Shown here: in pieces, positions 14,291 to 25,300 of the stretch
How positions within the stretch are numbered: the first letter of the stretch is position 1
Layout: the number at the start of each line of letters is the position of its first letter
NCBI RefSeq assembly: GCF_032362555.1
Contig: NC_083510.1
Coordinates: 7,033,501 to 7,097,500, forward strand
From: Amyelois transitella
Taxonomy: Eukaryota > Arthropoda > Insecta > Lepidoptera > Pyralidae
Length of the DNA: 64,000 bases
Reading direction: 5' to 3'
Notes under the pieces: generated by a model
The model's input: the letters and a program-made list of their open reading frames with translations, nothing else
Database searches by the model: none
Told to the model about the DNA's origin: nothing
Position numbers and translations under genes: made by a program

Positions 14291-15567
14291 ACTTTCACAT
14301 TTATAGGTATGGATATCTATTGTTTTCTATATACTCGTGTGTTCATTATGTCAAATTTAAGTCTTGAGTTCATTTAACTTCATGATAACTTGTTTTGAAT
14401 TTACCGACTTTGATGAAACTTTAAATGTTAATAAATATATAGTGTATACATATATATACATAGGTATATAAATGTATAGCTAACATATGCTCATAAATTG
14501 TTGTGTTGCTAACAGACCTCAAGGTGTATTTGTAAGTTGGTTGGTTTTAAAATATCCATGGTTATTCCTATAATTTAAATTTAATAGTAACTATATGTTG
14601 ACATATTTAAACATCTTAAATCTCTTGACAGTAATCAAAGGAATCTGATTGATTGACTGACATTAAAACGCATAGTTAAATCGTTGGGTCTAAAGATTAA
14701 CAGTTTGGCATGTAGTGTGGGGTGCACTATGAGAGTTCTTCACGAAATTCATGCGGGAATGCAAGGTGTTAATATATTATTGAAGTTAAGTAGGCCCTTA
14801 TATTGTTAAAAGTCCACAACAATCAGTCAAACAGCGACTCGTTCCTATGTTAATATTAACGAATTTGTTAAAAAATATTGTCTCATGTAAATTAACTGTA
14901 AAGATTCTTTTTTGATCTTGAATTATAAACCGTATGAATGGAATGTAATGAACTATGTGTTTTATTTAATAAATCGCTTCCTAAATGTCCCTTACGAGGT
15001 AGACAGAGCTAATAGTTGAAGATTTTTGTATAAAAATAATATCATATGAATCAGCTACTATTTAACATTGCTCACGCTGACTTTTTAATAACGATGAAAT
15101 TACGACACATGCAAACTAGTGATAAATAAATTTGTTTATCAATAAAGCGGTCAAGTTGTGGGATCTTGACCGTGGGCCGCATTCCTCTGGTAACTGGTGC
15201 CTACATACAAGTTTGTCTTCCGCTATGACTACTCGTAAATGTACGTATGTTCTGAAGAAAGAAAGTATGTAAAAGAAAAAGATTTAGGTGTATTTCTTCC
15301 AAATATAAAATCACTACTCTGTCTTTTTCTGTGGAGGTTAAGGCAAGAGGTGACTAAGGCAGCACAAGAAAATTAATACATATTTGATGTCAAGTAAAAA
15401 GACGACGACAATTTTTTTGGTAATAATTATAATAAATAAAATAATTTACTTTGTCATCATCACAATATCATTCTTGTTTAGGTATTTTGTTTTTTGTTGT
15501 TTGGTTCTTGAATATATGTCCTAGCATGTGAGATTATACTGTTTTTGTTTATTTTATAATGTGAAAT

Positions 15568-15783
15568 TAAAAAGAATAGGACCACACCGTCTCGTTCCCA
15601 TTGATGTGACTAAGGGATAGGCTTATATAAACTTGGGATTCTTCTTTTAGGCGATGGGCTAGCAACCTGTTACTATTTGATACTCAATTCTAACATTAAG
15701 CCAAACAGCTGAACGTGACCTATCATTCTTTTCAAGACTATTGGCTATGTCTACCCCGCAAGGTGATTATATATATCTATGAA
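15568..15783 (+). repeat. Family A repeat
   Basis: A + strand copy lacking the first hairpin. It contains aagaataggaccacac, ctaagggataggcttat, aggcgatgggctagcaac and the chromosome-side block gtctaccccgcaagg. There is an internal deletion in the cgtaaaaggcgac region. Confidence 0.8.
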
Positions 15784-17012
15784 GCTAATAGTCCCAATAT
15801 TGTGTATACTGCGAATAAAGCTATGTTATCATTAATAATAGCATCGAAATATTTATTTTACATGTTCTTATAACATAGCTGTTTGTTATTCTTAATAAAT
15901 AAAATGTAAGTTATATATCAGTTTTTATAATTACTTATCAGAATATATTAAATGATTTGATCGCACAATTCCAAGCGGCCAAGTCTTGCTAATCTCTTTA
16001 AGTCTTACTTGGCGAAGGACTGGCAATTATTTTGTTAACCACGTTCTTATTACATAGGAAGTTGTAATACCAAGTAACTAAGCTAGATTTACCTGCTCAG
16101 GAATGCCATCAGACTCACTGTGATCACTATAGGACAAGGAAACTTATAATTATTTAATGTCAACAAAATATCTTTAAGTTTATTTTTTATCATATCGATT
16201 TCATATGAATAAACAGTGAACTAGAGCATAGTGGAAAAGTGATTCCGTTAAAATTTAATATCAATTTAATAGTGAATCTCCATATACTTCAAAGTTGAAC
16301 TGTTTTTCATTTATCAATTATTAAAATTAAGTACTTCTAATTAAATAAAGTTCTTTTTTGATACCATTGAAGTAATGTTATGTAATGTGTAAGCTTTGTA
16401 CATCTGAAATAAGCTATTCCTTCAGACAGACATCTTTGTGTTTTTTCTTGTATTTATTATTTCTTTTATATTCACTATGTAAGTGGATTAAATATTGCTA
16501 TCAGGCGACCATTTGTGCATCAATTTATATGAGTTTTAGATGAATTAAAAAAATTTTGGTCAATAGATAACGCCAATTAGTTACATTGTTACGACACTAC
16601 ATACAGAGACAGAAACGTCAAACGCCAAGTGAGATGATATTATAGGGTTAACAAATTATAAAATTATAAATACTATCAACTATACCAGCCTTTATTAATT
16701 TGTCTACGAATAAAGTGATCCTAAAAGATTTTACACCTTAAAATTTATTTGTTTAAGCATCTGATATTTATTATAAAGTGGAAGTGCGCAAATTGAAATA
16801 AATAAAATTTACGCACAAGGATTATTCGCTAATTATGGTTGCAATAAAACTTAAGTTGCACCGACTGCATACCTTGTTGCGAGATAAAATTCAAGATATC
16901 ATTAGTTGTAAAAATTTGTTCTTAAATTTCAAGTGTAAAATTAAACGGCGTGATAAAGTATAATAATGGGGACAAAAAAACGTTTAAACATTTTTCATGG
17001 GTATCACTTTCG

Positions 17013-17044
17013 TATAAGTACTCTGTTACTACAGAGTACTTATA
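17013..17044. repeat. Short perfect hairpin
   Basis: 14-bp arms (tataagtactctgt) separated by a 4-nt loop (tact). No associated gene is visible. Confidence 0.8.
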
Positions 17045-17403
17045 CCAGTTATTGTTGTAGTGTACCAGAAATTAAAATTAAATGTTAATGGTCAGTTCAT
17101 ACTTTTTAGGTACCAAATCGACGGTCGGGTGCGATGCACATATGAAGTTGTAGTCATATCGACAACTTGCTAAGCCCTTTGGTAAAATTTTAAGTGTACC
17201 TACTTGTAAGGACTAATATGCTATGGTGGACCACCATTCATAATAATAAGTTCGGTCTGTTATCTAAACTCATATGAATAAAACTTCAACATATTTGAAC
17301 CTTGTTTTAACGAGACAGACAAATCGTCAGAATAATGATAATATTTGTCAATTTATACCGTAAACGTAAAGATACATAGCACTGAAAATAACCTTAAACA
17401 CAG

Positions 17404-17935
17404 TCTTCTTTCTCCTGGCTTTAGTGCCAGTTACATCCTCACCACTCTGGAGTAGAGCCTGGGTTATGCCGTACTACCGCTGATCTTAGATAAGGCTTGT
17501 TAGGTTTTACACGAAGCTACTCCCATCTGACCTCTGCAACCTTTGCAGGAGAACCTAACCTGTATTGGATCGATCATGGTTACATATCTAGTTGCCTGAA
17601 TGTGCAGGTTTCTTTACGATATTTTCCCTTACCGTCCATACATACATACCTACATATGGTCACGTCTACATCCCTTGCGGGGCAGACAGAGCCACCGGTC
17701 ATGAAAAGACTGAAATTCAATTCTATCATAGAATTGAGATTCAAATGGTGACAGGTTGCTAGCCCATCGTCTAAAAAAAAGAATCACAACTTTGTAAGCC
17801 TATCCCTTAGTCGCCTTTTACGACAACCATTGGAAAGAGATGGAGTGGTCCTATTCTTTTTTCATTGGTGCCGGGAACCACACGGCACCCTTACAGTAAG
17901 AGCATCAGTTAGAATCTTAAGAAGGCTCTTAAATA
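17404..17935 (-). mobile_element. tRNA-derived SINE (family B), interrupted by a family A insertion
   Basis: The reverse-orientation SINE body runs from 17404 (tcttctttctcctggctttag) to 17635 and resumes at 17888 (cccttacagtaagagcatcag), with a 252-bp family A copy between. The tRNA-like head is not preserved beyond about 17935. The ten bases around each junction match (cccttaccgt and cccttacagt) and read as a target-site duplication. Confidence 0.8.
17636..17887 (-). mobile_element. Family A element nested in a SINE, with target-site duplication
   Basis: An essentially complete family A copy. Read on the minus strand it begins gtgccgtgtggttcccggcac and ends in a (TATG)n tail (catacatacatac on the + strand). 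It is flanked by the direct repeats 17626-17635 and 17888-17897, which differ at one base. This fixes both ends of the family and shows it moves as a unit. Confidence 0.85.
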
Positions 17936-18154
17936 TAACCTTAACCTCAGTTATCTGTCGAAAATCGTCAAGTTTAAATAACCTTAGTTAACTGTGTCAG
18001 GTGAATTTTTACTTATGCATCCATGTTGCAATGCATATCTGCTCAAAAAGTTGATTACCTTATAAGCGTCACATGTCTCTCGACTACATTAGGCACGTGC
18101 ACCAAACCCAGTCCAGCACTACTGATGGTCAAGGTGTTAGCTTGAACATACAGC

Positions 18155-18241
18155 TTGCCATACAGCTGAACGTGGCCTTTCAGTCTTTTCAAGACTGTCG
18201 GCTCTGTCTATCCCGTCAGGGGACTGTATATGTATGTTTGC
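18155..18241 (+). repeat. Family A repeat, 3' fragment
   Basis: Only the 3' part is present: acagctgaacgtggccttt, the cagtcttttcaagactg hairpin, ctgtctatcccg and a short tatgtatg tail. The 5' truncation is typical of target-primed reverse transcription. Confidence 0.8.
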
Positions 18242-18540
18242 TTGAAGAGTAGGAGATCGTGGCATCAAATCCCCCTGGATATACCAGTTTGTAAAGAGAT
18301 TTTCAAGCTAGAATTACGAGATTGATACATATTTGATCAAAGGATGATGACTAAGATGTGAGTTTAGTCTGAGTCACACAGTTCAAGTACATTTTTGTTC
18401 TTTTTTTTCAGGCATCAAACAATATTATTATGATGCATTTTACGAAGTCGTCGGAAATAAATAAAGAGTTCTAGCTATTAACATTGGCGATGCCGGACCA
18501 TACAGAATGTCCAATTGTTGTGATGAGTAAGTAGAATCAG

Positions 18541-18796
18541 GTGCCGTGTTGTTCCCGGCACCAATCCAAAAAATAATTGGACCACTCCATCTCTTTTCCA
18601 TGGATGTCGTAAAAGGCGACTAAGGGATTGGCTTACAAACTGTGGATTCTTTTTTAGGCGATGGGCTAGCATCCTGTCACTATTTGAATCTCAATTCTAT
18701 CATTAAGCCGAACAGCTGAACGTGGCCATTCAGTCTTTTCAAGACTGTTGGCTCTGTCTACCCCGTAAGGGATACAGACGTGACCATATGTATGTA
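18541..18796 (+). mobile_element. Family A element, full length
   Basis: One of the most complete copies: GTGCCG...CGGCAC hairpin at the 5' end, the gtcgtaaaaggcgactaagg and gcgatgggctagcatcctg cores, the cagtcttttcaagactg hairpin and an atatgtatgta tail. Confidence 0.85.
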
Positions 18797-19177
18797 GAAT
18801 CAATGACCGTAAAGCCTGGTTGGCATAGTGACAAATTAATAATGATAATGGTATGAAGTGCCTTGATCGTCAAGTTCAATATTGGCAATGTCCTGAAGTC
18901 GTTCTTTCCCAATATGTACTCGTATATGTAATACATATTATCTAATCGGTTGCAAAGTCAATGTTCTATCATGTTAAGCGAATTCAAATCACGATATGTT
19001 TAGCAAGCCGGTTTTATACACTGTTATTTTATCGATTTGCAAAACGTGGAAATATCATACTGCGAAATAGTAATAGTGTTTAGGAAGTTTGTTTTGATTA
19101 AGTACTTAAGTGTTAACATTTAGTTCCGAGAACTTGTAGGAATAACTTGCCCAGACATTGTTAAGGCTAGGGTTCAT

Positions 19178-19357
19178 ATGGCCAGGGAACTGATAATGAC
19201 CAACTCGAAGGTTGCCGACGCCATGACCTTCCTGACCCTGCTATTCATTTGTGAAGAATTAGTGCATAATGGCATGACGGCCGCAGCAAAATACACGTGC
19301 ATATATAAACGGTTCACAGACATACGCGCGCGTAAACTCGCGAACGCGGCCGGATAA
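19178..19357 (+). other. 59-codon open frame upstream of and overlapping the P450 promoter
   Basis: An ATG at 19178 opens a 59-residue frame ending TAA at 19355-19357. The translation starts MARELIMTNSKVADAMTFLT and is rich in alanine and leucine. It lies in a GC-richer patch just before the P450 start and spans the putative TATA box, so it may be promoter sequence open by chance, or an upstream reading frame if transcription starts further left. No family is recognised. Confidence 0.2.
19302..19309 (+). promoter_or_regulatory. Putative TATA box of the P450 gene
   Basis: tatataaa lies 84 bp before the P450 ATG, preceded by an E-box-like cacgtg at about 19294-19299. Position and sequence fit a core promoter with transcription starting near 19330-19340; this is inference from motif only. 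Confidence 0.5.
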
Positions 19358-19392
19358 AAGTGTTCATATCACTCGTAACTTAACTGTTTAAG

Positions 19393-22300
19393 ATGATATT
19401 GTGGTTGACACTGATAGCTTTGGGATTGTGGACTGTGGTGTTCCGATACAGGAGGAGAAGGCTGTACAAGCTGGCCTCTCTGATCCCGGGACCGGAGGAT
19501 GAGAACCCTTTGATCGGACTGGCTCATAAGTTTACCGGGGATGATGAGGGTGAATTTGTTATTGGTTTTATTTTTGTGAAACTTATGTAGTATGTGTGTG
19601 TTCATGATTTTATGCTTTGTGTTACTTACATAAAAACAAGAACATTTTAAAATAAAAATCTGTGATGTTGTTATAAAAATTCGTAGACCAATGAGTTTTT
19701 TCTGAAGTGAGACATCGACTGTCAACCTCCTTACGTTATTTATCTAAACTAAGTTTTATATATAAATTACTTAGAATAACTACTTAATTATAAATAATTA
19801 ATAAATCTTAACTAACGACGTACATATAAACCTTTTTTTCAATTAAAACTTGAACGTTCACTATATTTCACGTAAAAAAGCGATGTAAAATCAACAAGAA
19901 AAATGTTTTGGATAAAGGTACCGTCGTGACATACGAGTACTTTTGTTATAAAAGGTTTAGTATGTATTTATTGAGCAATAGGAAAAACGTCTTATGTTAA
20001 AAGTAATGCTTTCAAGAAGTAGATTTTGGGAAAGTCAGGCTTTAACACGAATCGACTCCCTTCTGAACAACGCAATATTTTTAAAGAACCTTATCAATAT
20101 TGGACCATGGTTAGTTACACATACAGTTGTCTGAATGTGCAGGTTTTCTCACGATTTTACCCTCACTGTAGGAGTATCGGTTGGCAATTAAAATCAAATT
20201 AATGTGAGTAGTTCAGAAGAGTTTATTTTTTAGCCCGTTAGGGGATTCAAACCTGTGCATTTCGTTTTTTTGACCTTACCATATATTAACCTTTCGACTA
20301 ACAACACTATTAAAAGTATTTACTCCTAAAATGCATGACCCGTGAAGACTATTTGAATACGAGATAATTAATTATAATTATTGATAATGATTAATAATAT
20401 TTTTTTTTCATAAATACGAAATAGTGCGATACTCAATCAGAAAGAAAGTATTTTTTTTTAATCCAAGCAATTTTTGTTGAACAAGAAACTAAGCAAGATC
20501 AGACTCCGAAACAAAATCAGCTTAATCTCAATATTTTCACATGTAGGTCGTAAAGTGTTAATTAGACTGCAATAAAGTATTGTCTTTTAAAATTATGAGG
20601 TTTACATCATGGCTATAATATCAGAGCGAATCCTGGGCTGCTCCCCAGAGAAGATAGTATTCGTTTAAAGTATGGTAATAAGATAAGAAACGGGGTCGGC
20701 TTAGTCCAGGTAGTATCTCTCTCAATTTTGGGTGAATAAGCGGTGAAGAATAAAGAAGAAATGTTTATATTTTAGTCATTTACAATATCTTAATTTCTAG
20801 ATATCATGTCGGCGTTACAACGATATAGCTACGTGACAATGGAACTCGACGGGCTCATGAGAGGATGGCTAAATCATATATTGTATTTTGGTAAGACTTA
20901 TATCAATTTCATAATAGCTATTTGTATGTTACAAATTATTGGATATGATGACAGTTGCTTGTACGAGTAGTATAGATCCAGTTAATTGTTTTTAGGTCGT
21001 TGATTTCCCATATTAATTATCTAGAATTCTATATTAGGGAGTGCCAGAATCCTATTTTTACTTTCAAAAGCAGGTTATATTCAGAATATTATTTTACTAG
21101 CTGTTGCCCGCAACTCCGTTTGCGTGTTATTGAAGATACGAAGGTTAAGGTTATTAAATTACTAAAATTCACCAAAATAAATTTCAACGAAATTTGGCAT
21201 AACATAGCATATAATTTGGATTAACAAAAAATAGTATCCCTAAATTCTCACGGCACATACAGTTGACAGCAAATATTTAATAATCCGTACTAATATTACC
21301 TATAAAGAGAAAAAAGATTCGTATTTTTGTTTGTAACGAATAAACTCAAAAACTGATGGACCGATATAATCGTATCATTAGGTAGAACAATTTTTGTAAG
21401 TAAAAGAGCAAAGAAAGTTTTTTTTTTAAAGTAGCCTTTTGTTTCCACATCACATGATCCAGATCTTCCTATTTATTTCGCCAAAAAAAATTGCTCCTCA
21501 TATTTTTTTTAAAATTCATGCTCGGTTTTATAAAAATATACTTAATGTACAGACAATTTTTTACTGTTTTATTATATGTGAAAGATGAATGGGTCTATTT
21601 GATAACTTTTTTTACTGATTTTGTTTTACATAGGATCTAGATGAGCACAACTATACTTTAAGGAAGTTGATACGCACCGCAATAAAACAGTTTATATTCA
21701 GATGAGCCATTTATGTCGTTTATTTTCATGTTAGACGAACATGGGTAGAATACAACAAACTGTATTATATGGTTGATACGGTACCCTGGCTGGACAACTA
21801 AAAACTCAGGGTCGCCCAGTATTTACTCAGCAATTTTCGAACAATAAAATTTTACGAAAAAGTGATATTACATTTCAGTTGATGCGACCTTGTTTAAATT
21901 TACATTGTTCAATAAATAAAAGCTATGGGTGGACAAGATGGACATAACATAATTAGAAACTATGGGCGGACAAGATGGAAATAACATAAATAGAAACTAT
22001 GGGCGGGCAAGATGGAAATAACATAAACAGAAACTATGGGCGGGCAAAATGGAAATAACATAAATAGAAACTATGGGCGGGCAAGATGGAAATAACATAA
22101 ATAGAAACTATGGGCGGACAAGATGGAAATAACATAAATTAAAAAATATTATACGAAAATAAAATAAAAACTTTAAATAAATAATTTTTTCGGCACTTTA
22201 GAATAGAACTCTATATCTTTCCCGTGGATGTCGTTAATTGCGACTAAGGGATAGGGTTATAAATATAAATATAATAAATAAATATATACGGGACAAATTA

Positions 22301-25300
22301 CACAGATTGAGTTAGCCTCGAAGTAAGTTTGAGACTTGTGTTACGAGATACTAACTCAACCATTATACTTTTATAATAAATACTTAAATAGATAAACATC
22401 CAAGACTCAGGCCAATTAGAAAAAGTTCTTTTCTCATCATGCCCTGGCCGGGATTCGAACCCGGGACCTCCGGTGTCACAGACAAGCGTACTGCCGCTGC
22501 GCCACAGAGGCCGTCATAAACAAGGGTTTAAACGTTATAAACAAGGGTTTCCTCTAGTAGGCGATGGGTTAGCAACCTGTCACTATTTAAATCGCAATTC
22601 CATCACGAAGCCATACAGCTAAACGTGGCCTTTCAGTCTTTTCGAGACTGTTGGTTATGTTTACCCCGCATTGGATAAAGACGTGAGTATGCATGTATGT
22701 ATGAATTAATTTTCAGTTATACAATCAATACGGCGAAAACAATTCTTGAATGCATCAATTACAAGTGATTCTGATTATATACTTAATAGAGTATACCCCG
22801 GCTGGGCCTACGTAAAAAAATAATCCTATAAATTTCTGTACCGTAAATTCTCTCTCAGTGCACCCCTAGACGACTACATATGCGTTGACATGCCAATTAA
22901 TCGATTTGGTCTCTTATATATTAAGATTTATTAATATTTATATGCCTACATATATTTTCAGTTACTCTTAATCCTCAAGACATGGAGGTAGTCCTGAAGA
23001 CGTGTTTGGAGAAGGATGATTTGCACAGATTTATCAGGAATATTATTGGATATGGCAGCATTTTCGCACCAGGTGAGTGAGACAGGTCAACACAGAGCAA
23101 GGTTGGGAGACCTTAAGTAATATCTGTCTTGACCCTTTAGAGACTAGACGTTTAAAAATGGAATGAAAAACGCCTAAATTGTTTGATATACGATTGTCTA
23201 TACTTTTCCTATACGCATGAATCTATAAATCTCTTAAACGATCTCACAAATTTATTGGACACGTTCTAGTATAACAAATTGATAAACTCCAAAACTCCGG
23301 TGTAGTAAGTAGTTTTTTTATTAAAATTTCACATAAATTTATGAATGCTCTCAAACTAAAGGGACAGTTTTTGGATACTTTGTCTGAGCAACGCGTGGCC
23401 GTGTTAGTATTATGACAGTATTGCGCGTTTATGTCTTTTGCTAAATGAGATACACGATACTTAATTTGCAATAAATAATAATAAATATTTTACTTTATTT
23501 GAAAAAGTTAGGAGAGTGAAAAATAAGGTCTCATACACTGATATTATTAGACTAACTGCTCCAATAGTATATATATTTTTTTACTAATGTCTGTATAATT
23601 TACAATCGTTATTTAAATAAGGTGTTACGTGACACAAACCGACGATCATGGTCAAAGTTGACTTACACATAATTATATGGGACTATTAAATAATTTCTAC
23701 ATAAATAAACATGGTAGACCTTGACATAGTGCCTACCAAATTATTGAAAATAGGGTACTTACTTTTACGAACTGAATTAAAGAATAAAAAATTAGGACCA
23801 AAATTAATAAAGTTCAATTAACTACTAGTTAAATTTTAAAAGTTTACCTTAGCTTTTCCCCGAAATAAGGCTATTATAAACCTATACAAACCTAACCTAT
23901 CCATCACCAACTTTGATTCATGGCTCAGTTCGATCATCTGGATCATCATAGTACTCGTATAATAAACCGCAGTAAATGTTAGTTTATAAGAAGATCCATA
24001 GAATTCGATGTAATTTATAAGAATAAGAAGCGGTTAATTCTGGTGAATGTGACGTCGCAATACGATTTTATGACACCGTCACAGCAGGTTTTTTTTATCT
24101 TGCACCTCTGTTCTGAGTTTTATTTGGCAGCTTTAACTAGGCAGAAAATTGCTTGACATGCACGACGACGACAAATCATTCCTGTACCTTAATGTACATT
24201 ATGGCATTTATTTCTATTGTCTAATTTATATTCCGATGAAGGTTCCCGTTTTACAACATTTTCTTTAACCATAAGAGCATCAGTTAGCAATTTGTAACCG
24301 TAAATCAAACTAATATACATACTTATTTAACAAAGAAACGAAACGAAAACGAACCGGTGCATTTATGAATGGGCAGGCTTTTTCTTCGATCATTAATGCT
24401 CTTATTGTGCATTATTCTTATATAATATTTTTTTTTACGATATAATACATTTTATCTTTTGACAGTTCCAATCTGGCGAAGACGCCGCAAGATCTTAGTT
24501 CCTGCATTCAGTCCAAAAATAGTGGAGAACTTTGTGGAAGTGTTTTCTCAGCAGAGCCAGGTGATGAAGAAGAAACTAGAGACATGTTGCAACAAGGGGC
24601 CCTTCAGTTTGTGGCCCTTTGTCAGCACTTACACTCTTGACTCTGTTTGTGGTAAGTTAAGGACATTGGCGTCAGTTATACTGAAATATTTAAATTCAAA
24701 AGTCTTAAACGTTTAGATATTGCTTAGCACTACACAAAAATTTAAAAAACAGCGTATTTATTTTATTGCTCTCTAACAGCGCACCCTTTCTTGACTCGCT
24801 AGAAAATCACATTGGTCCCTTTCCCAGTTATGTATATGTAAGTGCCTTTATAATAATTGAGCTGTTATTTTTCGATGTTCCTTTATACATACGAGCATAC
24901 CTATCTGTTTATTTCAAAAGCGGAAGCGTTACACCGGGCGGGCCGCATGTAATACTAATGTGCCTTCAATTTTCTATTGAGTGTATGCCAACAAAATTTA
25001 GGATTCGCGGAAAACATCAGAGGTCAGACACTAGTTGGCGCTGTTTACTGCATTGAAACAAGGAAAATTATTGCATTTGTTTACTAAGAAATCATGTGGG
25101 ATCTAAGAATAATAAGTGTGTAATATTTTACGCGTACTAAGCCTAAAATATGTACGTGTGTGATTCAAACGTATTTTACTCTTAACTTGTCTTCCTTGAC
25201 TCTTGTCCTGCCTACAGGATAATGTTTGTACGTGTGTAGATTTTTATATACTACGACATACGAAATGATTCAAGATAGATAACGTCAGGCGGTTTTGATA

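Larger units (their letters stand above)
12898..19392 (+). other. Intergenic region between gustatory receptor pair and P450 gene
   Basis: About 6.5 kb with no recognisable gene. It holds the gustatory receptor 3' end, a family E fragment, four family A copies, a SINE split by one of them, and a small hairpin at 17013-17044. The last 250 bp contain the P450 promoter region and a 59-codon open frame. The rest is AT-rich sequence in which I see nothing. Confidence 0.6.
20891..22961 (+). other. P450 intron 2
   Basis: 2071 bp, the most repeat-loaded P450 intron. In order it holds a family E fragment, a second family E-like fragment in the other orientation near 21290-21420, the 37-bp tandem array, and a family A copy split by a SINE. 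Confidence 0.75.

Noticed and set aside
21920..22141. CRISPR-like array
   Set aside because: Units are contiguous 37-bp tandem repeats without unique spacers, in an animal intron.
22441..22513. A tRNA gene on the minus strand
   Set aside because: The tRNA-like region is the head of a SINE: it continues into a body and tail shared with copies at 35040 and 48993.
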